The notes below the pieces were generated by a model. It was not told where the DNA came from. It saw only the letters and a list, made by a program, of their open reading frames with translations, and made no database searches. A program made the position numbers and the translations under genes. A stretch of DNA of 64,000 nucleotides, taken from the NCBI RefSeq assembly GCF_900182985.1, contig NZ_FXUY01000002.1, positions 1,396,001 to 1,460,000 of the forward strand, in the 5' to 3' direction. This stretch comes from Pseudomonas helmanticensis. Lineage in GTDB: Bacteria > Pseudomonadota > Gammaproteobacteria > Pseudomonadales > Pseudomonadaceae. Below, one piece after another: positions 53,665 through 64,000 of the stretch; the stretch's first letter is position 1, and each line of letters starts with the position of its first letter.

Positions 53665-56501
53665 GCCAGGAACGCTACGGCATCCGCCGCTTTGCCCTTT
53701 TGAACACCGCCGGTTACAGCCTCGGCCTGTTTCCGCTGGAAGAACCGTTGTCGGTCTACGGCGCAAACAACCTCGGTAAATCGGCGTCGATCAACGCCTT
53801 GCAGTTCCCGATCCTGGCGCGCATGTCGGACATGAGTTTCGGCAAGTACAGCCTCGAACAATCGCGGCGCTTCTACTTCGCTTCCGACACCAGTTACATC
53901 CTTGTCGAAGTGAATCTGCCGCACGGCCCGCACGTGATCGGCGTGGTCGGTCGTGGCCCGGGCGGTGGTTTCGGTCACCAGTTCTTCGCGTATGCCGGCA
54001 AGCTCGATCTGGCTCATTACCAGAAGAACGACACCTGCCTGCGTCAGAAAGAGCTGTTCAGCAATCTTGAGAAAGAAGGCCTGAAAGCCTACGAACTCAA
54101 GCCTGATGAGCTGCGTCGTTTGCTGGTGGGCGGTCACACCTCGATCCCGCTCGACCTGACGCTGATCCCGCTGCGCTCCACCAGCGAGCAGAGCCTGAAG
54201 ACTTTCCGCGCGCTGTTCATCAACCTGCTGCACATGCGCGAAATCACCGCAGCCAAATTGAAGCAGTTGTTCCTCGATGCGTTCGAACACAGCCTGCGTT
54301 CCGGCAGCGTCGATTACATCGCCGCGTGCGAAGAAGCCTTCCGCGACGTGCGCCGCATGGAGCAGGACTATAACTCGCTGGTCGCGGCCGGCCCGTTGGT
54401 TGAGGCTTTGGCCAACGGCGTGAAACAGCGCGACGTGCTGCGCGGCAAACTGCATCGCCTGTCGCCGCTGCTCGATTCGTTGCTCGGTACCTGGTCGGAT
54501 TACGCCAGTGCACGCAAAGAAGAGCTGACGATTCAGGCTGACCACTACCGTGGCGAGCAAGACAGTCTGCAAAACAATCAGCGCGGCGGTACTCAGGAAC
54601 TGATGCGTCTGGAGCGGGAAATTTCCGGCATCCAGCGTTGGCTCGGCGAGCTGTCAGTGTTGAAAAATCGCTTCGCCCTGGTCGATGACGTCAAAGTACT
54701 CGAGCAACAATTGCTCGCAGCCAAAGACGCGCACGACGAACTGGCCGGTGCCCTGGCGCAATCGCGTCAGTTCAGCGCCGAAGATCTGGAAGAGCGCCTG
54801 CGCGATCTGGAAAAACGCCTGAAGTCGGTGAAGCAACAACTCGATCACGCCGACAACAACAGCTATGCCCGCCTGCGCGAAGAGTTCTCGCAACCCGACG
54901 TCGAACGGTTGATGCGTCTGTTCAACAGCGCACTGTTCAGCCTGCCGCTGGGCGAACACGGCATCACCCTCGACGAGGGTGGCGAATGGGTCAAATCCGT
55001 TGAGCTGATCCTCGACGGTTTCAAGGGCGAGCGCTTCGAAGTGCCGGGCCTGTCCATCGACATCTCGCACATCGAGCCACCGGCGCTGCAAGCACTGGCC
55101 GACCGTGCTGCGTTGCGCGATCAGAAAGAACGTCTGGACAAAGAGCTGAAACAGCTCAAGACCCAGCAGGCCGTTGCCGCTGACCGCGCCGCGAGCAAGA
55201 CTCAGACTGAGGCGCTGTACCAGCAAGTGCTGGATGCGCAAAAGGCGTTGGAAGATTTCCGTCGCACGCAGACGTTGAGCGCCGAAGAAGGCGACAAGCT
55301 CGAGCAACTGGCGCAAATGGAAGGCGCGCAGGACGAACTCAAGCGTTCCAGCGATGCGTTCACCGAGCGCGTCCAGCAACTGTCGGCCAAGCTGCAACTG
55401 GTCGGCCGGCAGATCGCCGACATGGAGGCCAAGCAACGTACTCTCGACGATGCGCTGCGCCGTCGTCAGTTGCTGCCAGCGGATCTGCCGTTCGGTACGC
55501 CGTTCATGGATCCGGTCGACGATTCGATGGACAACCTGCTGCCGCTGCTCAACGACTATCAGGACAGCTGGCAAGGCTTGTTGCGCGCCGATGGCCAGAT
55601 CGAAGCGCTGTACGCACAGGTGCGTCTGAAAGGCGTGGCCAAGTTCGACAGCGAAGACGACATGGAACGCCGTCTGTCGCTGCTGATCAACGCTTACGCG
55701 CACCGTACCGATGAGGCGCTGACGCTGGGCAAGGCACGTCGTGCGGCGGTGACCGACATCGCCCGGACCCTGCGCAACATCCGCAGCGACTACGACAGCC
55801 TTGAGCACCAACTGGCGCTGTTCAACCGCGAGATCAACAAGCGTCAGGTCTCCAACCTGCAGAGTTTCCGTATTGTCCTTGCGCCGAACAAGGAAGCGCT
55901 CAAGCACATCGACCAGATCATCCACAGCGCCGGTCAGTACGAAGAAGGCGAAACCCTGTCGGTGTTCGACCTCAGCCAAAGCGCCGAGCAGGACAACAAG
56001 AACGAAGAGGCCAAGGAATACCTGGCGCGGTTGGTTGCGGCAAACCACAACCAGCTCGGCCTCAAAGACTTGTTCGAACTGGCATTCGAGATCACCAAGG
56101 TCAACGGCCAACCAGTTATCCACACCGACATCGATGGCGCGGCGTCCAACGGTACGACCATGACTATCAAGGCGCTGACCAACATGTACTTGTTGCTGCA
56201 CTTGATGGATCGCGATCTGGCCGGGCGCGTACGCCTGCCGTACTACCTCGACGAGGCGGCGGACATCGACGAGAAGAACCAGGCAGCGCTGCTGGAAACC
56301 AGCCTGCAACTGGGCTTCGTGCCGATTCTGGCGAGTGTGAAGCCGCAGGTCTGTGCCAGTGTCGCCATCGACCTGGAAGGTGGCAGCGGCCCGGCGGGGA
56401 TCTACATTGATGAGGCGGACTGGAAGTACATCCGTCGCCATGATGTGGTGAAGGCTACGGTGAATGTTGAAGCGGATGAACCGGAGCTGGATGCGGTTTG
56501 A
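53661..56501 (+). CDS. mksB: condensin MksB (SMC-like ATPase)
   Basis: 946 residues, the MukB-like SMC ATPase of MksBEF, which compacts and helps segregate the chromosome. The N-terminal half-head has Walker A SVYGANNLGKSASINALQFP near residue 36. Two long coiled coils flank a short hinge around residues 440-480. The C-terminal half-head has Walker B YYLDEAADIDEKNQAALLE near 862. Shorter than MukB (about 1480), normal for MksB. No mksG (TOPRIM nuclease) gene follows; a terminator does. Confidence 0.92.
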   Translation: MSQERYGIRRFALLNTAGYSLGLFPLEEPLSVYGANNLGKSASINALQFPILARMSDMSFGKYSLEQSRRFYFASDTSYILVEVNLPHGPHVIGVVGRGPGGGFGHQFFAYAGKLDLAHYQKNDTCLRQKELFSNLEKEGLKAYELKPDELRRLLVGGHTSIPLDLTLIPLRSTSEQSLKTFRALFINLLHMREITAAKLKQLFLDAFEHSLRSGSVDYIAACEEAFRDVRRMEQDYNSLVAAGPLVEALANGVKQRDVLRGKLHRLSPLLDSLLGTWSDYASARKEELTIQADHYRGEQDSLQNNQRGGTQELMRLEREISGIQRWLGELSVLKNRFALVDDVKVLEQQLLAAKDAHDELAGALAQSRQFSAEDLEERLRDLEKRLKSVKQQLDHADNNSYARLREEFSQPDVERLMRLFNSALFSLPLGEHGITLDEGGEWVKSVELILDGFKGERFEVPGLSIDISHIEPPALQALADRAALRDQKERLDKELKQLKTQQAVAADRAASKTQTEALYQQVLDAQKALEDFRRTQTLSAEEGDKLEQLAQMEGAQDELKRSSDAFTERVQQLSAKLQLVGRQIADMEAKQRTLDDALRRRQLLPADLPFGTPFMDPVDDSMDNLLPLLNDYQDSWQGLLRADGQIEALYAQVRLKGVAKFDSEDDMERRLSLLINAYAHRTDEALTLGKARRAAVTDIARTLRNIRSDYDSLEHQLALFNREINKRQVSNLQSFRIVLAPNKEALKHIDQIIHSAGQYEEGETLSVFDLSQSAEQDNKNEEAKEYLARLVAANHNQLGLKDLFELAFEITKVNGQPVIHTDIDGAASNGTTMTIKALTNMYLLLHLMDRDLAGRVRLPYYLDEAADIDEKNQAALLETSLQLGFVPILASVKPQVCASVAIDLEGGSGPAGIYIDEADWKYIRRHDVVKATVNVEADEPELDAV

Positions 56502-56522
56502 TCGGCGTTGACTGAAAGGCAA

Positions 56523-56563
56523 TAAAAAGGGCCGCGATCTGTCTGGATCGCGGCCCTTTTTTT
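56523..56563 (+). terminator. bidirectional-looking terminator after mksB
   Basis: AAAAAGGGCCGCGATC / GATCGCGGCCCTTTTTTT around a 6-base loop; works for mksB and perhaps also pqiB from the other side. Confidence 0.93.
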
Positions 56564-56596
56564 ATGGCTTGAGATTTGTACTGAATTGGCTGGCCC

Positions 56597-56663
56597 TATC
56601 GCGAGCAGGCTCACTCCTACAGTTGGAATGCGTTCCCCTGTAGGAGTGAGCCTGCTCGCGATG
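56597..56663 (+). repeat. REP doublet, opposite arrangement
   Basis: Same unit as at 8276, but the two arms are in the opposite order (TATCGCGAGCAGGCTCACTC first), separated by only 15 bases. Confidence 0.9.
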
Positions 56664-56687
56664 GCGCCACTTCAGACACCGCAGGAT

Positions 56688-58991
56688 TTACTTACCGAGC
56701 GAAATCTTCGGCGCCCACGTCAGCCACTCATCCTCAAACTTGTCGAACAACGGGAACGTCTGCTCCGCCCGCGCCTGGCTGCCCATGCGCTCGCCATCCG
56801 GCGTGGCAAAGGCAATGCCGCCCTGAATCGCCGTCTCCAGCGACTCGGTTCGCACCGTCAGCCCGTTGAACAAACCAATATCAAACCCTACGCCACTGGT
56901 GTTCCAGAACCGGCTACCGCTGCGCACCAACGGCGCATATTTCGGCTCGATCAAAATGTGCACCAACACACGATCCGCCGTCTGCCCCAGTTCATACCCC
57001 GTCACTTTACCCACAGTGATTTCGCGGTAAGTCACCGGCACACCCGGCTTCAGCGAACCACGACGGGCTGCGCTCAATACCAGACTCAGTCCCGCCTCTT
57101 GTTTGGTCACTTCCGGCGCATTAGCCAGGGCAACGAAGTTCTTCTGCGGCCCGAGGCTCTTCGCCGCTGGCTGCACTTCGATGTATTGCCCGGTCACCAG
57201 GGTTTCCAGGTTAGCTGTCTTGATCAGGCCCAATTCCGGTTTGACCACCCAGAACTGGCTGCCGACGCGGGCAATCTTCTCTGGCACTTCGGTGATGCGC
57301 GCGGTGAGGATGACCGATTGCAGATCGTCAGTCAGATCAACACTTTCAATCTTGCCGACATCCAGGCCTTTGAAACGAACCGGGGTGCCGCTGCGCAGAC
57401 CGTCGGCGCGATCGACCTTGATCGTGACCACGGCGCCTTTCTGATTGGCGTCGTCATGGTTGGCAAACAAGCGGAAGCGCGGGATGCGTTTTTGCAATGG
57501 CGCCTTGGCTTGCGGCGTTTCGAAGGCGATGCCGCCGGCCATCAGGGTTTGCAGCGATTCGCTCTTCACCTGAATCCCGCCAGTCAAACCGCCGGTCAGG
57601 GTGACACCGCTGACATTCCAGAATCGCGTCGAGGCGTTGACCAGGTTTTCGTATTCCTTCTCGATGTGCACACCGACGATGATCTGCTTGCGCGTCTTCG
57701 AGAACTGGTAGCTCTGCACCGAACCGACCTTGACCTGCTTGTACAGAATCGGACTGCCGACATCGATCGAGCCGAGGGTGTCGGTGAACAGCACCAAGTG
57801 CAGGCCCGGTGAACGCAGATCCAGCGGCGGCGCTTTTGGTCGTGCTTCGAACTCACGCTTCGGCGCAGCGCCTTTGTCACCTGGGCGTACGGCGATGTAG
57901 TTACCCTTAACCAGCGCTTCGAGCCCGGTGATGCCCGCCAAAGAAATCGACGGTTTGACCACCCAGAACTGCGTGCCATCGACCAGATAATCTTCGGCGA
58001 GTGGATCAAGAGTCAGCTCGGCCGTGGCGCTGTTCAGATCGGGATCGACCTTCAGTGCTTTCAGGTTGCCGACCTGAATGCCTTTGTACATCACCGGCGT
58101 GCGTCCGGCTTGCAGGCCTTCGAAATCGCTGAGTTTGACCTTCACGCGAATCCCGGCAGCGGCGGCGTCGAAGTCTTCATAGAGACGGAACGGCAGGCTC
58201 GGATCGGTCGGCGGGCTGTCTTTGCGATTCTCCGGCGTGGCGAAGGCGATACCGCCCGCTACGATGCTGGCCAGCGATTCGCTGCGCACTTTCACACCGG
58301 ACAGGTTGGCGTCGATGCTGATGCCGCTGGCGTTCCAGAAACGCGTGTGTTTACGCACGAGTTTGGCGTAGGTCGGTTCGATGAAGACCTTGAGTTCAAC
58401 GGTACTTTGGTCTTCCGAGAGCAGGTAGCTTTTAACCTGACCGACCTTGATCTGCTTGTAGAACACCGGGCTGCCACGGCTCAATGAGCCGAGACGATCA
58501 GCCTTGATGGTCAGGTGCAGGCCAGGCTTGGCGTCAGACAGCGGTGGCTCTTCGGAGAGCGCCTTGAACTTGCGCACAGGCTCGCCTTCGCCGGGACTGA
58601 TGGCGACATAGTTACCGGACACCAGCGTTTCCAGCCCGGTGATCCCGGCCAGAGTCACGCTCGGTTTGACCAGCCAGAAACGCGTGCTGGTCTTGAGGTA
58701 TTGCTCGACGTCCTTGTTCATCTCGACGGTGGCAATCACGCCTTTGGAGTTGCCCTCGTCATCGAGCTTGAGTGCCTTGACCTTACCGACCGACATGCCT
58801 TTGTACATGACCTCGGTCTTGTTGGCCTGGATGCCTTCGCCACTCTCGAAGCGGATCTGGATCTCGATACCGGTTTCGGAATAGGCACGCCAGCCGAGCC
58901 ACCCGCCGATGATCAGCGCGATCAGAGGCAGTACCCAAATGGCAGACCAGTTCGAGGCCGGTCGGGTTTTCGCTACGGGCAAATCAGTCAT
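56688..58991 (-). CDS. pqiB: PqiB-like MCE protein with six MCE domains
   Basis: 767 residues. One N-terminal membrane anchor (SAIWVLPLIALIIGGWLGW), then six MCE repeats; each has the pattern G-x-PV-YKGI-VG (for example EVMYKGMSVGKVKAL near 63, PVMYKGIQVGNLKAL near 302, PVRFKGLDVGKIESV near 545). MCE proteins stack into hollow tubes that carry lipids between the inner and outer membranes. E. coli PqiB has three MCE domains and LetB seven; six is a Pseudomonas-type form. Overlaps the pqiA gene upstream. Confidence 0.9.
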   Translation of the reverse strand: MTDLPVAKTRPASNWSAIWVLPLIALIIGGWLGWRAYSETGIEIQIRFESGEGIQANKTEVMYKGMSVGKVKALKLDDEGNSKGVIATVEMNKDVEQYLKTSTRFWLVKPSVTLAGITGLETLVSGNYVAISPGEGEPVRKFKALSEEPPLSDAKPGLHLTIKADRLGSLSRGSPVFYKQIKVGQVKSYLLSEDQSTVELKVFIEPTYAKLVRKHTRFWNASGISIDANLSGVKVRSESLASIVAGGIAFATPENRKDSPPTDPSLPFRLYEDFDAAAAGIRVKVKLSDFEGLQAGRTPVMYKGIQVGNLKALKVDPDLNSATAELTLDPLAEDYLVDGTQFWVVKPSISLAGITGLEALVKGNYIAVRPGDKGAAPKREFEARPKAPPLDLRSPGLHLVLFTDTLGSIDVGSPILYKQVKVGSVQSYQFSKTRKQIIVGVHIEKEYENLVNASTRFWNVSGVTLTGGLTGGIQVKSESLQTLMAGGIAFETPQAKAPLQKRIPRFRLFANHDDANQKGAVVTIKVDRADGLRSGTPVRFKGLDVGKIESVDLTDDLQSVILTARITEVPEKIARVGSQFWVVKPELGLIKTANLETLVTGQYIEVQPAAKSLGPQKNFVALANAPEVTKQEAGLSLVLSAARRGSLKPGVPVTYREITVGKVTGYELGQTADRVLVHILIEPKYAPLVRSGSRFWNTSGVGFDIGLFNGLTVRTESLETAIQGGIAFATPDGERMGSQARAEQTFPLFDKFEDEWLTWAPKISLGK

Positions 58992-59607
58992 GGTCGTCGT
59001 CCGACTCCGTGTTATCCCAAATCAGTCGGGGATCGAAAGTTACTGCGGCGAGCATCGTCAGAATCACCACACTGGCGAAGGCGATGGCGCCAAGATTGGC
59101 TTCGACACTGGCAAGCCGGCCGAAGTTGACGACCGCCACGAGAATGGCGATCACAAAAATATCGAGCATCGACCAGCGACCGATGAACTCGATGAAGCGG
59201 TACATCCAGATGCGCTGACGGGCCGACAATGGCTGGCGTCGTTGCACCGAAAACAGCAGCAGCGCGATGCCCACCAGTTTGAAGGTCGGCACCAGGATAC
59301 TGGCGATGAACACCACGGCGGCAATGGGAATCATGCCGTGCTGCACCAACTGGATCACGCCGGACATGATCGTGCTCGGATCGCCCTGCCCCAAAGAACT
59401 GACAGTCATGATCGGCAAGACGTTGGCCGGAATATAGATGATCGCCGCGGTGATCAGCAGCGCCCATGTGCGCACCAGACTGTTCGGACGCCGGGCGTGA
59501 ACCAGCGCTCCGCAGCGCGTGCAAGTCTGCTCGTCGGTACCCGCTTCCTGTTTATTCAGTTCGTGACATTCGGTACACACCAGAATGCCCGCATCAATCG
59601 CCCGCAT
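58984..59607 (-). CDS. pqiA: half-size PqiA protein (second)
   Basis: 207 residues. An N-terminal zinc ribbon with two CxxC pairs (CTEC, CTRC) is followed by four membrane helices (LITAAIIYIPANVLPIMTVS and the rest). E. coli PqiA joins two such halves in one chain; here they are separate genes. Probably delivers lipid to, or anchors, the PqiB tube. Overlaps pqiB by 8 bases and the first half gene by 14. Confidence 0.9.
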   Translation of the reverse strand: MRAIDAGILVCTECHELNKQEAGTDEQTCTRCGALVHARRPNSLVRTWALLITAAIIYIPANVLPIMTVSSLGQGDPSTIMSGVIQLVQHGMIPIAAVVFIASILVPTFKLVGIALLLFSVQRRQPLSARQRIWMYRFIEFIGRWSMLDIFVIAILVAVVNFGRLASVEANLGAIAFASVVILTMLAAVTFDPRLIWDNTESDDDHD

Positions 59608-60253
59608 GAGCGTCCTCTCCTGATAACGCCTGCCAGATCTGATGCGGTGACATCACCACTTCCAGCCAGACCTGCACCAACAACAATCCGAGGAAACATG
59701 CCAAGCCCAGACCTACGGTAATGGCGGCCATGTCCGCCAGTTTGACGATCGCCACCAACACGCCCATGAGGTAAACCTCAAGCATTCCCCAGTCTTTGAG
59801 GTGGTGATAGATACGGTAAAGCAGCAGGCCGTAGCTGCGGCCGACATTGAAGCGAATCGTCAGCAAAACGAACAACTGGCACAGCAACTTGAGCAGCGGT
59901 ATGGCCATGCTGCACAGGAATACGACAATCGAAACGCCCTGCATGTCAGTGTTGAACAGGCCGAGAACGCCGCTCCAGACCGTATCCTGCGAGGATTGTC
60001 CGAGGATATTGAGTTGCATGATGGGTAAAAAGTTTGCCGGGATGTACAACAATAACGCTGCAATTACCAAGGCAAGGCTGCGCTGCACCACGTTATGGCG
60101 GTGGGCATACAACTCGTAACCGCAGCGAGGGCAGAGGGCTTTCTCGCCGTGGGCAAGCGTTGGCTTGCGCATCAGCAGGTCGCACTCGTGACAGGCCACC
60201 AAGTCTTCCAGCGGTAAATCTGACAGCCCTGGGGCGTCAACCGACTCTGACAT
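59594..60253 (-). CDS. pqiA: half-size PqiA protein (first)
   Basis: 219 residues. Same layout as its neighbour: zinc ribbon CHECDLLM ... CPRCGYELYAHR, then four membrane helices beginning LALVIAALLLYIPANFLPIM. First gene of the three-gene pqi operon; an AGCC-rich leader precedes the ATG. Together the two halves should form the full PqiA unit. Confidence 0.9.
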   Translation of the reverse strand: MSESVDAPGLSDLPLEDLVACHECDLLMRKPTLAHGEKALCPRCGYELYAHRHNVVQRSLALVIAALLLYIPANFLPIMQLNILGQSSQDTVWSGVLGLFNTDMQGVSIVVFLCSMAIPLLKLLCQLFVLLTIRFNVGRSYGLLLYRIYHHLKDWGMLEVYLMGVLVAIVKLADMAAITVGLGLACFLGLLLVQVWLEVVMSPHQIWQALSGEDAHAGD

Positions 60254-60353
60254 AAAGGCTCTGGCTCCGAATAAGGTGGGGCTATTCTAGTGTTCTGATT
60301 CGAAAATAACTGTGCAAATTTGTTCGCTGTCGCGAGCAAAACTTTTTCGCAGG

Positions 60354-60391
60354 CAAAACAAAACCCCAACTGCTTTCGCAATTGGGGTTTT
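60354..60391 (-). terminator. rRNA operon terminator
   Basis: On the minus strand AAAACCCCAA, 12-base loop, TTGGGGTTTT, followed by TTTTG runs, just beyond the 5S gene. Confidence 0.85.
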
Positions 60392-60401
60392 GGAATTTAA
60401 T

Positions 60402-60517
60402 CTTGACGATGACCTACTCTCACATGGGGAAACCCCACACTACCATCGGCGATGCATCGTTTCACTGCTGAGTTCGGGATGGGATCAGGTGGTTCCAACG
60501 CTCTATGGTCGTCAAGA
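60402..60517 (-). rRNA. rrf: 5S ribosomal RNA
   Basis: On the minus strand the 5S core GAACCACCTGATCCCATCCC and CGAACTCAGCAGTGAAACGA, with GTGTGGGGTTTCCCCATGTG near the 3' end; closing stem CTTGACGA / TCGTCAAG. End positions good to a few bases. Confidence 0.96.
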
Positions 60518-60686
60518 AATTCGGGTACCGAGTCGTGGCCAGACGGCCTCGCTTCAGCAAATTGGGTATGTGACAGCTTTCGGTGTTTTGTGAACATCGA
60601 ACTTTCGGTTCGTTTCGTCTTCACACACCGCAATCTGGTCTCTCTCGCTTTTCAGCGCGGAGCATGCAAATTGCTTGGGTGTTATA

Positions 60687-63580
<2,894 letters not shown>

Positions 63581-63813
63581 TATAACCCCAAGCAATCTGG
63601 TTATACTGTGAAGACGACATTCGCCGAAAATTCGAATTTCTCAATTAAGAGAACTCACAAATTTTACCTTAGCCTGATCCGTTACCAGTGAAAGTAACGT
63701 TCAGTCTATCTTTCTATCACATACCCAAATTTTTAAAGAACGATCTAATCAAAAGACTAGAAATCAATATTCTCAAGGGAATACTCATTTCTAAACTTTC
63801 AGAAGCAGTTATA

Positions 63814-63889
63814 TGGTGGAGCCAAACGGGATCGAACCGTTGACCTCCTGCGTGCAAGGCAGGCGCTCTCCCAGCTGAGCTATGGCCCC
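63814..63889 (-). tRNA. tRNA-Ala (UGC)
   Basis: 76 bases on the minus strand: GGGGCCATAGCTCAGCTGGG, anticodon TGC in CTTGCACG, T-loop GGTTCGATCCC, ends CCA. In the 16S-23S spacer. Confidence 0.97.
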
Positions 63890-63899
63890 ATAACAAAAT

Positions 63900-63976
<77 letters not shown>

Positions 63977-64000
63977 AATTTCGAGCGCGTAACTGTTAGC

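Noticed and set aside
54654..56522. Open frame of 622 codons on the minus strand
   Set aside because: Exactly antisense to mksB, whose Walker motifs are clear; the antisense protein is low-complexity.

Overview
The window is a piece of chromosome from a Pseudomonas of the P. fluorescens group. Three things point there. The housekeeping order hemA-prfA-prmC-moeB-murI / TPR lipoprotein-lolB-ispE-tRNA-Gln-prs-rplY-pth-ychF and the later rimI-holD-like / mksFEB / pqi block match Pseudomonas genomes as I remember them. GC is high throughout. Intergenic regions carry two REP families typical of this group (TGTAGGAGTGAGCCTGCTCGCGA and TGTAGGAGCTGCCGCAGGCTGCGATC types).

Layout. 1-7.9 kb is a tightly overlapping operon, entered from the left: DUF1722, a MerR/LitR-like regulator, photolyase, an NTF2-like protein, an SDR, an FAD oxidoreductase, DUF1365, a CFA-synthase-like methyltransferase and DUF2878. 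It reads as a light or singlet-oxygen response module that repairs DNA and remodels lipids. 7.9-8.9 kb holds a YkgJ protein and the lipid A deacylase pagL. 9.0-13.7 kb (minus) is hemA-prfA-prmC-moeB-murI. 14.1-21.0 kb (plus) holds outer-membrane lipoprotein sorting, isoprenoid, PRPP and translation genes. 21.2-31.5 kb holds a fosmidomycin-resistance-like MFS pump, a chemoreceptor, and a LysR-controlled polyamine-type ABC transporter with an amidase.

31.5-34.6 kb is the clearest accessory island. It lies just after a tRNA-Met gene and contains a SymE-like toxin gene, an XRE regulator, a colicin-E9-type HNH DNase bacteriocin whose 5' end seems frameshifted, its Im9-like immunity gene, and a decayed small ORF. 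34.6-44.6 kb holds a DUF2817 peptidase-like protein, gamma-glutamyltransferase, a flavin reductase, a BdlA-like PAS chemoreceptor, and three carbon-source transporters (GntP, MFS, AtoE).

44.7-50.1 kb holds an unknown small protein, a Tat-exported phosphoesterase behind a good Pho box, an unknown secreted protein, a bacterial SET-domain protein behind a lux-box-like palindrome, a beta-carbonic anhydrase and a very acidic small protein. 50.3-56.5 kb holds rimI and a psi-like holD gene, then the MksFEB condensin without mksG. 56.7-60.3 kb is a lipid-transport operon of two half-size PqiA proteins and a six-MCE-domain PqiB. The window ends inside an rRNA operon on the minus strand (tRNA-Ile, tRNA-Ala, 23S, 5S); its 16S gene lies beyond the right edge.

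All family assignments come from reading motifs and from memory of the families. No database search was run.
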